Positions 52,659 through 60,995 of a DNA stretch of 64,000 bases are shown piece after piece. The DNA is from Metabacillus halosaccharovorans (lineage in GTDB: Bacteria; Bacillota; Bacilli; Bacillales; Bacillaceae): the NCBI RefSeq assembly GCF_002019635.1, contig NZ_KV917371.1, forward strand, positions 868,001 through 932,000, in the 5' to 3' direction. Under the pieces are notes generated by a model. The model saw nothing but the letters and a program-made list of their open reading frames with translations, made no database searches and was not told the DNA's origin. Position numbers and translations under genes: made by a program. Every line of letters starts with the position of its first letter. Position 1 is the stretch's first letter.

Positions 52659-54428
52659 ATGTTTTCAAAAAAAGCACTACTTACGTTTATTTGTGCCTTG
52701 ATTTTCATCTTTATAGGCACCAACGAATCATTTGCTGCATCAGCCACAGCAAACGTAAAAAAACAAGGTAACTCACTTCAAGACAGGCTTACAACATTTA
52801 ACAAGATAATTAATAGTGGTGATATCCAACATATTGATCGTCTGTATGATGACCTTTCAAAACAAATTAAAACAACTGAAGCTGCCATTGGGAAAGTATC
52901 CGGCAAGAAAAACCGCGATGCATTACTAGCGAAATATGTGGTAAACGCAAAGATTGCTAGAGAACGCGTGATTTATGAAGTTTCTCAATATCGCTTACTC
53001 CAAAAGATTGATAACCAGCTTTCACAGCAGCAATTTAATCAAGCAAAAAGTAATTTAGCTAAACTGTCACGCTTAAAGAATCGTGCAGTTGAGATCAAGA
53101 AAACAGGTGGTTACCAAGCTGTTCCTGCAGCCATAGCTTCTACGTTAAATAAATGGGAAGGTAACCTTTCCTCTCAAATAAAAAAAGATAACGAAGGAAT
53201 AACAGAACTATGGCAGCTACAATTTAAGGGAGAGCCTTTGTTTGATAAAACAAATGTACAGGCTGACGGCTCCCTTCAATATGGGAATTACAACATTATC
53301 AATGAAGTTTACCACGCAGACATTATGTCACTAGATGATAGTGGAAAGAAACAGCATTCTTGGAATATTACTGAGGAACAGGTCGATCGTGGTGGCACGG
53401 ATAAAGATCCGAAGGTTCTCACGATTAAGTATTCAGAAGGTATCATCAGCTCATATACAATGGATGGTGACTTAGAATGGACCTATTCCCTAAAGCAACC
53501 GATCGATAAATTCGAACATTATTATGATGTTGACCAAAATGGAACAATCTATATTTTTCTTGACGATCAAATTAAAGCTATTTCGTCTAAAGGAAAACTT
53601 CTTTATTCCATTCCTAAGCCAACAGCTGAATTTAATATAGAATATGCGAATGATGGTTCAGTTTATGTATTGGATATTCAAACAAATAATTGGAAAGAAA
53701 GTACCTTTATTAAATATACAAACACAGGAATAGAAGAATGGCGACAAAGCTTATCTGTTGACCGTGAAGACATTAACACAATTTTTCACTACGACATTGT
53801 TAAGGTAGAAAATAATGCTTATGTTTACATCGGATATGATACAGACGAGTACTTTAATTCTTTAAGAGTCCTTTATTCCTTTGATACATCTGGAGATGTA
53901 AACTGGTCAATCGATTCAATTGGCTACGTATATGAAAATGGAATAAAAGAATACAACAATGAGACACTTGTTCTATCAGGCGCTGATTTTTATGTGATTG
54001 ACTCATCTGGTCATATTAAAAAGGAGTCAGAGGTAATTGCAAAAAATCCATATGGATATAACACTGACGAGATTTATGCAAATTACTTTCTATCAAATGG
54101 AAAGCTAATTTTTAATACATCGAAATTTTTAGCAGCCTTGAATCCAAACGGTGCTTATAGCTGGAAAACAGATATTGCTGATTCCCAATGGTACAGCAGC
54201 ATGAAGCCTATAGACGATATTATTGTGTTAACGTATCACGAGGAAAACCAGACACATATTTACTCAAATACTGGTAAAAAACTCGGAACATACTCATTTG
54301 GAGCTAATGGATCTGCTCAATTATTATCAGGTAGCAATACACATACAAATTCATTATACTTTGTACAAACAAGCTATAATGAAGAAAAAGACGAGAGTCA
54401 TACAATTTTACGTGCTTTAAAATATTAA
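52659..54428 (+). CDS. SbsC-like domain joined to PQQ-type propeller
   Basis: A 589-residue secreted protein. Signal peptide 1-26 (ending SFAAS). Module A covers about 35-170 (IGKVSGKKNRDALLAKYV, NAKIARERVIYEVSQYRLL, RLKNRAVEIKKTGGYQAVP). Residues 180-589 are a beta-propeller with tryptophan-containing blades (LEWTYSLKQP, EWRQSLS, VNWSIDSIG, YSWKTDIADS), closer to PQQ-like propellers than to the other two propeller proteins here. ATG after TTGGGGGAATTTG. No enzyme site is visible; it is a wall-bound binding or scaffold protein by inference. Confidence 0.85.
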   Translation: MFSKKALLTFICALIFIFIGTNESFAASATANVKKQGNSLQDRLTTFNKIINSGDIQHIDRLYDDLSKQIKTTEAAIGKVSGKKNRDALLAKYVVNAKIARERVIYEVSQYRLLQKIDNQLSQQQFNQAKSNLAKLSRLKNRAVEIKKTGGYQAVPAAIASTLNKWEGNLSSQIKKDNEGITELWQLQFKGEPLFDKTNVQADGSLQYGNYNIINEVYHADIMSLDDSGKKQHSWNITEEQVDRGGTDKDPKVLTIKYSEGIISSYTMDGDLEWTYSLKQPIDKFEHYYDVDQNGTIYIFLDDQIKAISSKGKLLYSIPKPTAEFNIEYANDGSVYVLDIQTNNWKESTFIKYTNTGIEEWRQSLSVDREDINTIFHYDIVKVENNAYVYIGYDTDEYFNSLRVLYSFDTSGDVNWSIDSIGYVYENGIKEYNNETLVLSGADFYVIDSSGHIKKESEVIAKNPYGYNTDEIYANYFLSNGKLIFNTSKFLAALNPNGAYSWKTDIADSQWYSSMKPIDDIIVLTYHEENQTHIYSNTGKKLGTYSFGANGSAQLLSGSNTHTNSLYFVQTSYNEEKDESHTILRALKY

Positions 54429-54436
54429 AATGAGTT

Positions 54437-54463
54437 AGAAACAGCCTGCTAAAGTCTGTTTCT
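54437..54463 (+). terminator. Weak terminator
   Basis: AGAAACAG pairs with CTGTTTCT around an 11-base loop, followed by GTCTTTT. Confidence 0.55.
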
Positions 54464-54486
54464 GTCTTTTGTACTAGGTGATGGTT

Positions 54487-56220
54487 ATGAAAATTTTGGT
54501 TTATCTCTTATTTATAATCGGTTTGATCGGGTTTAGTGGATTATATAATCCAGCTCATATTTATCTCTATACGATTCTCCTATTTCCTATCACGGGGTTT
54601 CTTTTATTATTCAAGCTTAAGAAAAAGGTCAAAGTCAATGTACCGATATGGCTACTACCTCTTCCTTTTTTGTCGGTAATGCCTCTTTTATTCCAAGTTG
54701 AATCTGTACAAGGAACACTCGATGAATACCTTGTTTGGTGTGCACTTTTTGCGTTTGGCATACTATTACTACAAATAAATGAGAGAGCTGTTCAACTTCC
54801 TCTACTCCTTTTGGCCATCAACTGGACGACTATAGCTGGGACATATCTAGCACTATTAGGTATTATTTCTGTCCCTCAATTTATACTGTCTTTATCAAAG
54901 GAAGTGTCGGGACTTGGTGAACGACTTGGAGGCTTTTTGCAGTATCCTAATGCGTTTGCCTCCATACTTGGAGCGATGATTCTTTTTCACCTTGTTCTAG
55001 CTGTGGGAGAGCCCAAGAAAAGTTGGGCTTTTTTACATAAGCTACTTCCCTTATTTGCTTGGCCACTGTTTTTATTAACCGAATCACGGGGTGCTTGGTT
55101 AATGTTTATCATCGTTTGGTTTTTCACATTTTATGTGATTTCGAAAAAAACGCATATTCGTTATCTGATCATTTCCGGATTCATTTTTGTATGTGGAACT
55201 ATTGTTTATACATCAATAATTCTTAACGGAACCTCTACTATTAATTGGATATCACTTGTTGTTGTAATTGGCTTCGGTGTTCTTTTATTGTGGGTGGAAA
55301 GAAAAAAAATTTTGACAAGGATCACGGATCCTCGCAGCATTCACCTTGTTCCTCTGACCTTATTAGTAGGATTTATGTTCTTATTCAGTGACCTATATTG
55401 GAAAGGTGCCCTTTATCACATATTGCCAAGTTCCTTACAGCAGCGGTTGTTGTTCAATTTTGATACGATTTCTGAGCGGGCTTTATATTGGAAGGATGCT
55501 TTATTACACTGGGATGAGTTTTCCTTTACGGGTTTAGGTGGAAAGGCATGGCAGATTCTCATGTACCGAATCCAAACTTCTCCGTACTTAACAAGCGAGG
55601 TTCATAACGGCTACCTTGATATTTGGATTGAGATGGGCTTAATTGGGTTGTTTTTTGTTTTATTCCTTCTTATTAAGGTAAGCGTTCAGTTATTCAAAGA
55701 AAGAACTGCATCATTACCGGCATTTCTTTTTCTACTTTTGCACGGATTTTTAGAATTTACATTTTCCTACCCAATCATTCTGTTTTATCTACTTATACTT
55801 AGTCTCTGTCAGATAGAAAAAATCAAACAACCTGCGTCCAAACAACCAGTTCTACTAATCTTAGCATTCATCGTTCTGACAAGTGGTAGTTGGTTTTCCA
55901 TTACGTTTGCAAGGGCAGAAAACGCCTACCATCACGTGCAATCAGCTGAAACAATAAAAGAAGCTGCGGCTGCTGTTCAAGATGCTTATAAACTAAATCC
56001 GTGGCAAACTCAGTATGTACGATTTGCAGTTGAATATCAGCTGCTTTCTCCCGAAGAGCAAACGATTTGGCTGAACAAAGCCATTGAATATGAACCGAAC
56101 CATTCCTGGCTTTTATATCATGCAGCAAAAACTGCTGAAGAAAACGATGAGGTAGAAAGAGCTAAAATCCTTTATCAACGATCAATGGAGACGAATCGGT
56201 TTGAAAACAGGAGTAAATAA
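54487..56220 (+). CDS. O-antigen ligase-like membrane protein with C-terminal TPR-like tail
   Basis: A protein of about 577 residues with some 11-12 membrane helices and the O-antigen ligase/polymerase pattern: LTESRGAWLMFII in the middle, and a large external loop (LYWKDALLHWDEFSFTGLGGKAW... YLTSEVHNGYLDIWIEMG). The final 110 residues are soluble and TPR-like (AAAAVQDAYKLNPWQTQYV, WLNKAIEYEPNHSWLLYHAAKTAEE). It may ligate or polymerise a lipid-linked glycan outside the membrane. It lies 29 kb from the flippase and sugar genes. I prefer ATG 54487, six bases after AGGTG; GTG 54478 is the longest frame. Confidence 0.8.
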   Translation: MKILVYLLFIIGLIGFSGLYNPAHIYLYTILLFPITGFLLLFKLKKKVKVNVPIWLLPLPFLSVMPLLFQVESVQGTLDEYLVWCALFAFGILLLQINERAVQLPLLLLAINWTTIAGTYLALLGIISVPQFILSLSKEVSGLGERLGGFLQYPNAFASILGAMILFHLVLAVGEPKKSWAFLHKLLPLFAWPLFLLTESRGAWLMFIIVWFFTFYVISKKTHIRYLIISGFIFVCGTIVYTSIILNGTSTINWISLVVVIGFGVLLLWVERKKILTRITDPRSIHLVPLTLLVGFMFLFSDLYWKGALYHILPSSLQQRLLFNFDTISERALYWKDALLHWDEFSFTGLGGKAWQILMYRIQTSPYLTSEVHNGYLDIWIEMGLIGLFFVLFLLIKVSVQLFKERTASLPAFLFLLLHGFLEFTFSYPIILFYLLILSLCQIEKIKQPASKQPVLLILAFIVLTSGSWFSITFARAENAYHHVQSAETIKEAAAAVQDAYKLNPWQTQYVRFAVEYQLLSPEEQTIWLNKAIEYEPNHSWLLYHAAKTAEENDEVERAKILYQRSMETNRFENRSK

Positions 56221-56222
56221 TA

Positions 56223-56261
56223 CAATATAACCCCCTTCTGTGACAGAGGGGGGTTATATAT
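56223..56261. terminator. Bidirectional terminator
   Basis: AATATAACCCCC pairs with GGGGGTTATATATT between convergent genes. Confidence 0.85.
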
Positions 56262-56265
56262 TGCA

Positions 56266-59200
56266 TTATTGAAGTGTTAATTGGTACGGTGAAATGCTTG
56301 CCGTGCCATTTTTGTCTTCTACTTTGAAGAAATATGTTCCCTTTTTCAAATTTACATAAAATTCTTCGGAATCACCTAGACCATATACATCTTTTTTAAG
56401 CAATTGTTTTCCTTTTGCTTCATAAAGACTTACCACTCCGTCTAAATCAGAAGGAACGTCTAGTTTAACTTTGTATTTCTTTGATTTATCTTTTATGACA
56501 AGCTTAAAGTAATCCACATCACCTTTTTGGTTTGAAGCATTCATATAGCCTGATCCAGTCAGCTTTCCTTTTTTATCTGATTTTAAAGAAATAGATTTGC
56601 TTGGAACATTGTTTTTAATCACAGATCCTTTGTCTTCATCCACTCTATTACCAGATGCGAAGGTAAACGTATAATTTTGTAAGGAAGCTGTGCCGTAATA
56701 ATCAACTAACACAACAAAATAACCTTTTCCTTTTGAAGCATTAAATGATCCACGTTCTTCATCACCAGAAAGTCCAACATCTGTAATAATTAACTTTCCT
56801 TCTTCCTCCACATCAAGTTCCTTATCACCGTCTGTATCTTCAATAAGTAACACAACCGGATCTAATTCTCTTTTTAATTCCTTTGGTACCTTACTATCGT
56901 ATTTAGTATCCACCGGCTGAATTTGGTATCCGTAAATACCGCTCTTTGTTGGTTTGTAATAGAGTATATCCATGTCCTGCTCCGTAGAGAAGTTACCTGT
57001 TATTTTGCCTTCTTTTAGCTCTGTCGCGTCAGAGTAAACATCATTTGATTCCTGAGAATCCAATGGTGCATCTGTAACAAATTTAGCTGTGAAAGAATAT
57101 TCATTTAGGTTTGGACGATACATTGGGTCTGCTACCTTAATATAGTATGTTTGATCTTCTTTTAAGCCTACATACATTTTTTCCAGTACTGACTCCCCAG
57201 CCATATCAAAGTAGAGATTTGAAGCGATCATACTGAAATCACCTGTTTCAGCATTTTGCTGATATACTTCAATTCCTGATTGAACACCTTGATTGGAAAG
57301 TTCATATACCCCTGTTTTATCAAGCTGAACAGCATACCAGTCCTCGTCACCGCTATATTGGAAGAAGCCTTTTGCATCCTCGTTAACCGTATAAGGCATC
57401 GCAATCTCAGGAACTAGTGAGTAGTAATCTTCCTCTTCACCCAATAAAGCCAGTAAATCTTCTAAAATACCATTTCGAATATTTTCTTTCGTTTTAACAG
57501 CTTGTTCCACATATTCCTCTGTTACTTCATCTGAATAATCATATGAAGCTTCAGGGAACTGATCCTCATCGGCAGATAGTACTGTTTTGTCTATAGTGAC
57601 TTTATAAGGAATCGTTGAAGAGAAGCTTCTATTCAAATCTAACTCCTGCCCCATATCCAGCCACATAAATATTTCTTCTGATAGAGGATTATTTGTTACC
57701 TCAATAACAAACGTTTCACCCGGGGAACCATTAAAGGAAATTGTTTCACCTTTACCATAGCTATTATTATTAACAGAGTCATATTGAACTCTTTCTTCAA
57801 AAACTTCGCCATCCATTTCATACTTTTCAACCATATAGAGATTAATCGTTTCGTCAATTCCAGGAACTCCTGTAGAACTTACCTGATAGGTTTCTGTGCT
57901 TTCACCAGCAGGCACAGTGAAGGTGAAGAAATCACTGTCACCGAATGTAAGGTCATCAATTGGCTGCTCTTCCTCAACCGGTGTTTCTTCTTCAGAAACC
58001 GGAGGAGCTGCTTCTGTAAAGAATAAAGCATCTGAACGGAAAGGGAACTGACTTACAGTTTGCATATTTTCCTCTGTTAAACCATCATCTTGCAGCTCAG
58101 CCGTTTTAGAAGCTGTTAACGTGTACGTTTGCTTCGCAGATTCAACGTATTTTTTCAAAGCATCACTTACACCAATTACAACTGTTCCAGCCTGTGGTGC
58201 TTTATATAGGGAAGCTTCCTCACCACCAACTGTTACATCATTAACCGTTACATGTTCTGCCGCAGCTTCTGTTTCTCCCTCAGGGAAGAAATAAATGTCA
58301 TATTTATAGTCATATGATTTTCTAGAAGGCAGTAAATTTAACTGAACATACTCATTTTCACTAACAGAAAATTGATACCAATCTGTTTGGTACAGCTTTG
58401 TAATTGCACCCTTTTGAACAGAATTCTCTGTTACTTCAATTTTCTTTGCCTTCTCAATCAATTGGTTTTCTTTAAGCTTTTCAACAACTGGTAGTTTTTT
58501 AGCATCATATTTTAATGCATTAACAGGATTAACTAAACCAAAGCCATAAGTCGTATCATAACCTTTGCTACCTAAATCTGTTGCTGTTTTGTTTAGAATA
58601 TATTGAACCTGCTGTGGTGTTAGCTTCGGATTTTTCGATAAAAGTAGTGAAACTGTTCCCGCAACTACCGGAGAAGCCATTGAAGTACCGTCAAGCTTCG
58701 CAAAAGAAGAGCCCCGCTCTGCCTCATAGGTTGAACTGTATATATCTTCTCCTGGTGCCACAACATCTACAGATGGACCATATGTTGAGAATTCAGCTAA
58801 CTTGTTCTCTTTATTGGTCGCACCAACACTAATCACTCCATTAAATGAAGCTGGATATTCCAGCATTTCAGAACCGCTGTTACCTGCAGCTGCAACAACT
58901 GTAATGTTTGCCTCTATCGCTTTGTCAATCGCTTCTTTAATGATTGGAGAAGCAAAAGTAGAACCTAGACTCAAGTTAATCACTTGAACCTTTTGTTTAA
59001 TAGCTTCTAAGATTCCTTCAGCAACTGTGTAGTCACTTGAGGAGAAGGAGCGATTAAACACATCAATTGATACAATTTGCACATTTGGATTAACCCCATA
59101 TCCGCCTACTTCATTGTTTTTCTCTGCAGCGATAATTCCAGCAACATGTGTACCATGTAAATCAGCAGCACCCTTTTTTAACGGATCCATAACATTGTAG

Positions 59201-59772
59201 TTATACACAATCTTATTTTTTAATTCAGGATGATTAGGGTCGATACCTGTATCAACAACCGCCACCTTCACTTTATTTTTACCTGCTAGCTTTGCTGCAT
59301 CATCAATTTTCAAATTATCCAGGTGATACATAGATGATCTCTTTTGATCTGGTAAACCAAGCTTTGAAACCTTAGCACTTTTTGTAACGGATAATACATC
59401 ATCCCGCTTCATATACTCAGCTGCGACCTTTTCAAGATTTTTCTTATTTGTCACCTGAACAACATCATATTGAAGGTCACTAACCTTTTTCACTAATGTT
59501 GTTCCCATTTTTTTATGAGTACTTGTCGAAATCCCCTTCTTATACTTAATAACTAGGAGATTATCATAAAAAACATCTTCATCATCTTTTGATGTTGGGA
59601 GGGATTGTAAGCTGCTTGAGCTCTTAAAGCCTAACCTATTTAATGTTTCCGCATAACTTTTTTGTCCTTGCTCAGGCTCACTCGTTGCATAACTTACTTG
59701 GCCTTGACCGATGGAGGAGAAAACCAAAGCAGCACTAAAAGCCATGATTCCTACCTTCTTAAAAATCTTCAT
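56266..59772 (-). CDS. Large secreted subtilase (S8) with PPC domains
   Basis: A protein of about 1168 residues. Signal peptide 1-30 (ending SYAT) and propeptide at 65-135 (LLVIKYKKGI). The catalytic domain covers 150-430 with D174 (VVDTGID), H206 (LHGTHVAG) and S364 (GTSMASP). The remaining 730 residues hold several pre-peptidase C-terminal-type beta domains, each with a YQFSV, FFTFTV, WYAVQL, DILYYK or DYFKLV core, the last ending at the C-terminus (YFFKVEDKNGTASISPYQL). Neither wall module of this window is present, so it may be shed or bind in another way. ATG 59772 is preferred over 59790, which has no ribosome binding site. Confidence 0.92.
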   Translation of the reverse strand: MKIFKKVGIMAFSAALVFSSIGQGQVSYATSEPEQGQKSYAETLNRLGFKSSSSLQSLPTSKDDEDVFYDNLLVIKYKKGISTSTHKKMGTTLVKKVSDLQYDVVQVTNKKNLEKVAAEYMKRDDVLSVTKSAKVSKLGLPDQKRSSMYHLDNLKIDDAAKLAGKNKVKVAVVDTGIDPNHPELKNKIVYNYNVMDPLKKGAADLHGTHVAGIIAAEKNNEVGGYGVNPNVQIVSIDVFNRSFSSSDYTVAEGILEAIKQKVQVINLSLGSTFASPIIKEAIDKAIEANITVVAAAGNSGSEMLEYPASFNGVISVGATNKENKLAEFSTYGPSVDVVAPGEDIYSSTYEAERGSSFAKLDGTSMASPVVAGTVSLLLSKNPKLTPQQVQYILNKTATDLGSKGYDTTYGFGLVNPVNALKYDAKKLPVVEKLKENQLIEKAKKIEVTENSVQKGAITKLYQTDWYQFSVSENEYVQLNLLPSRKSYDYKYDIYFFPEGETEAAAEHVTVNDVTVGGEEASLYKAPQAGTVVIGVSDALKKYVESAKQTYTLTASKTAELQDDGLTEENMQTVSQFPFRSDALFFTEAAPPVSEEETPVEEEQPIDDLTFGDSDFFTFTVPAGESTETYQVSSTGVPGIDETINLYMVEKYEMDGEVFEERVQYDSVNNNSYGKGETISFNGSPGETFVIEVTNNPLSEEIFMWLDMGQELDLNRSFSSTIPYKVTIDKTVLSADEDQFPEASYDYSDEVTEEYVEQAVKTKENIRNGILEDLLALLGEEEDYYSLVPEIAMPYTVNEDAKGFFQYSGDEDWYAVQLDKTGVYELSNQGVQSGIEVYQQNAETGDFSMIASNLYFDMAGESVLEKMYVGLKEDQTYYIKVADPMYRPNLNEYSFTAKFVTDAPLDSQESNDVYSDATELKEGKITGNFSTEQDMDILYYKPTKSGIYGYQIQPVDTKYDSKVPKELKRELDPVVLLIEDTDGDKELDVEEEGKLIITDVGLSGDEERGSFNASKGKGYFVVLVDYYGTASLQNYTFTFASGNRVDEDKGSVIKNNVPSKSISLKSDKKGKLTGSGYMNASNQKGDVDYFKLVIKDKSKKYKVKLDVPSDLDGVVSLYEAKGKQLLKKDVYGLGDSEEFYVNLKKGTYFFKVEDKNGTASISPYQLTLQ

Positions 59773-60323
59773 TCGACAACCTACTTTCATATTTTTTACA
59801 TACTCTTTGATAATACGATATTATTCCTTTTTTTTCCTCTATTTCCATAAAAATTTTAAAATTTTGTATCTTTTGGCAGAAAGTAAACATATAGTCTCGA
59901 TGGTAGATAGGTTTTTGATCCTTTTTAAACCAACTCTCTTAGTCTTTAAGTCTCATAATTCTAACTGTTATAAATTAAAACTCTCTTTAGCAGGTATAGA
60001 TTTTTTCTACCACGGACATAAATTTTTAAAGTTCTGGGTATAATATATATGTGTGTGTTTTACCTTTCGAGTGCAGATATTTTCGGCACTCTTTTTTTGT
60101 CATTATAAATTTTTATCCTCTATCTAAAACATGGATCTCCGCATAAGTATTATATTGAAACTTCAAAACCATGAAATTTCCCTATTACTCTTTCAGCTAA
60201 AAGATAGAAAACATCTCCTTTTTATCTATTAAAATTCAATTTGCTATCCTCCCACTATTTTACATTCACCAAAAGTAGGTTAGAATAAAGCCTAGACTAA
60301 TAATTTAATAGAGAGGTACACAC
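59773..60323. other. Long intergenic region with promoter-hairpin unit
   Basis: A 550-base AT-rich gap between divergent genes. A perfect TATAAT at 60039-60044 is followed 22 bases later by GAGTGC/GGCACTC with a T7 tract (60067-60098) on the plus strand, so a short RNA of about 50 bases or an attenuated leader could be made. A weak 19-codon frame starting ATGTGTGTG overlaps it. Nothing else is recognisable before the promoter at 60259. Confidence 0.45.
60259..60286 (+). promoter_or_regulatory. Sigma-A promoter of the yknW-yknX-like pair
   Basis: TTTACA, a 16-base spacer and TAGAAT lie 38 bases before the start codon. Confidence 0.6.
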
Positions 60324-60983
60324 ATGATCTACCAAACACAACTATTTAAAGGCCTAACCAAACCACGAATAAGCCTCTATCAATTACAAAAAGCTGAAGC
60401 TGTGAAAAAGGTTGTCCTTAAGATCCTACTTCTATATCTCGCATGCTTCATTATTTTTGCAATCAGCACATATTTCGGAATTGGAACAGAGACATATTCA
60501 GAAAATATTAGTGATTCAATTGGAAAATATGAAGCAGGTAAATTGCTATTATTAGCTGGAAAGCTTATTAGCAGCTTACTTTATCCAACACTTTTTATTT
60601 GGTTTACTGCGTTATTTTTTTGGATTGCTTTGGATATACCATATCTCAAAGCAGTGATCGTACAAATGTTTGCATTGACTGTTCTATTAAGTGGACAACT
60701 CCTTACAATACCCGTTCTTGTTTTACTTGATTTAAACCACGTGAGCAATCCATTCTCATTTGGGGTGATAAGCCAATATGTGATGGATCATGAATATTGG
60801 ACGAATTTTTTCGGGGCGATTACAGTGTTTCATTTCGTCGCGATATGGGTGCAATACTATTATTTTCGTTTTCTTAGTGAGAAAAATAGATTTTACACCC
60901 TATCTATTGTTATATTGTTTTATTTAATTGTTTGGCTGTTAGAAGGATTACTAGCTTTTCTTAAAATTTCGGTACTCTATTAA
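60324..60983 (+). CDS. YIP1-family membrane protein, YknW-like
   Basis: A 219-residue protein with five predicted membrane helices (about 31-51, 70-105, 112-132, 158-178, 192-215), matching the YIP1 domain layout. In B. subtilis YknW is a YIP1 protein needed for assembly of the YknXYZ exporter, which protects against the SdpC toxin. The next gene, 12 bases on, is an adaptor of the YknX type, which supports the call. The ATP-binding and permease subunits YknY and YknZ are not present on this strand after it. Confidence 0.78.
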   Translation: MIYQTQLFKGLTKPRISLYQLQKAEAVKKVVLKILLLYLACFIIFAISTYFGIGTETYSENISDSIGKYEAGKLLLLAGKLISSLLYPTLFIWFTALFFWIALDIPYLKAVIVQMFALTVLLSGQLLTIPVLVLLDLNHVSNPFSFGVISQYVMDHEYWTNFFGAITVFHFVAIWVQYYYFRFLSEKNRFYTLSIVILFYLIVWLLEGLLAFLKISVLY

Positions 60984-60995
60984 GGAGGTGTTTAG

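Noticed and set aside
58581-58987. Plus-strand frames opposite the large subtilase
   Set aside because: They overlap the catalytic domain coding sequence with no ribosome binding site or recognisable product.
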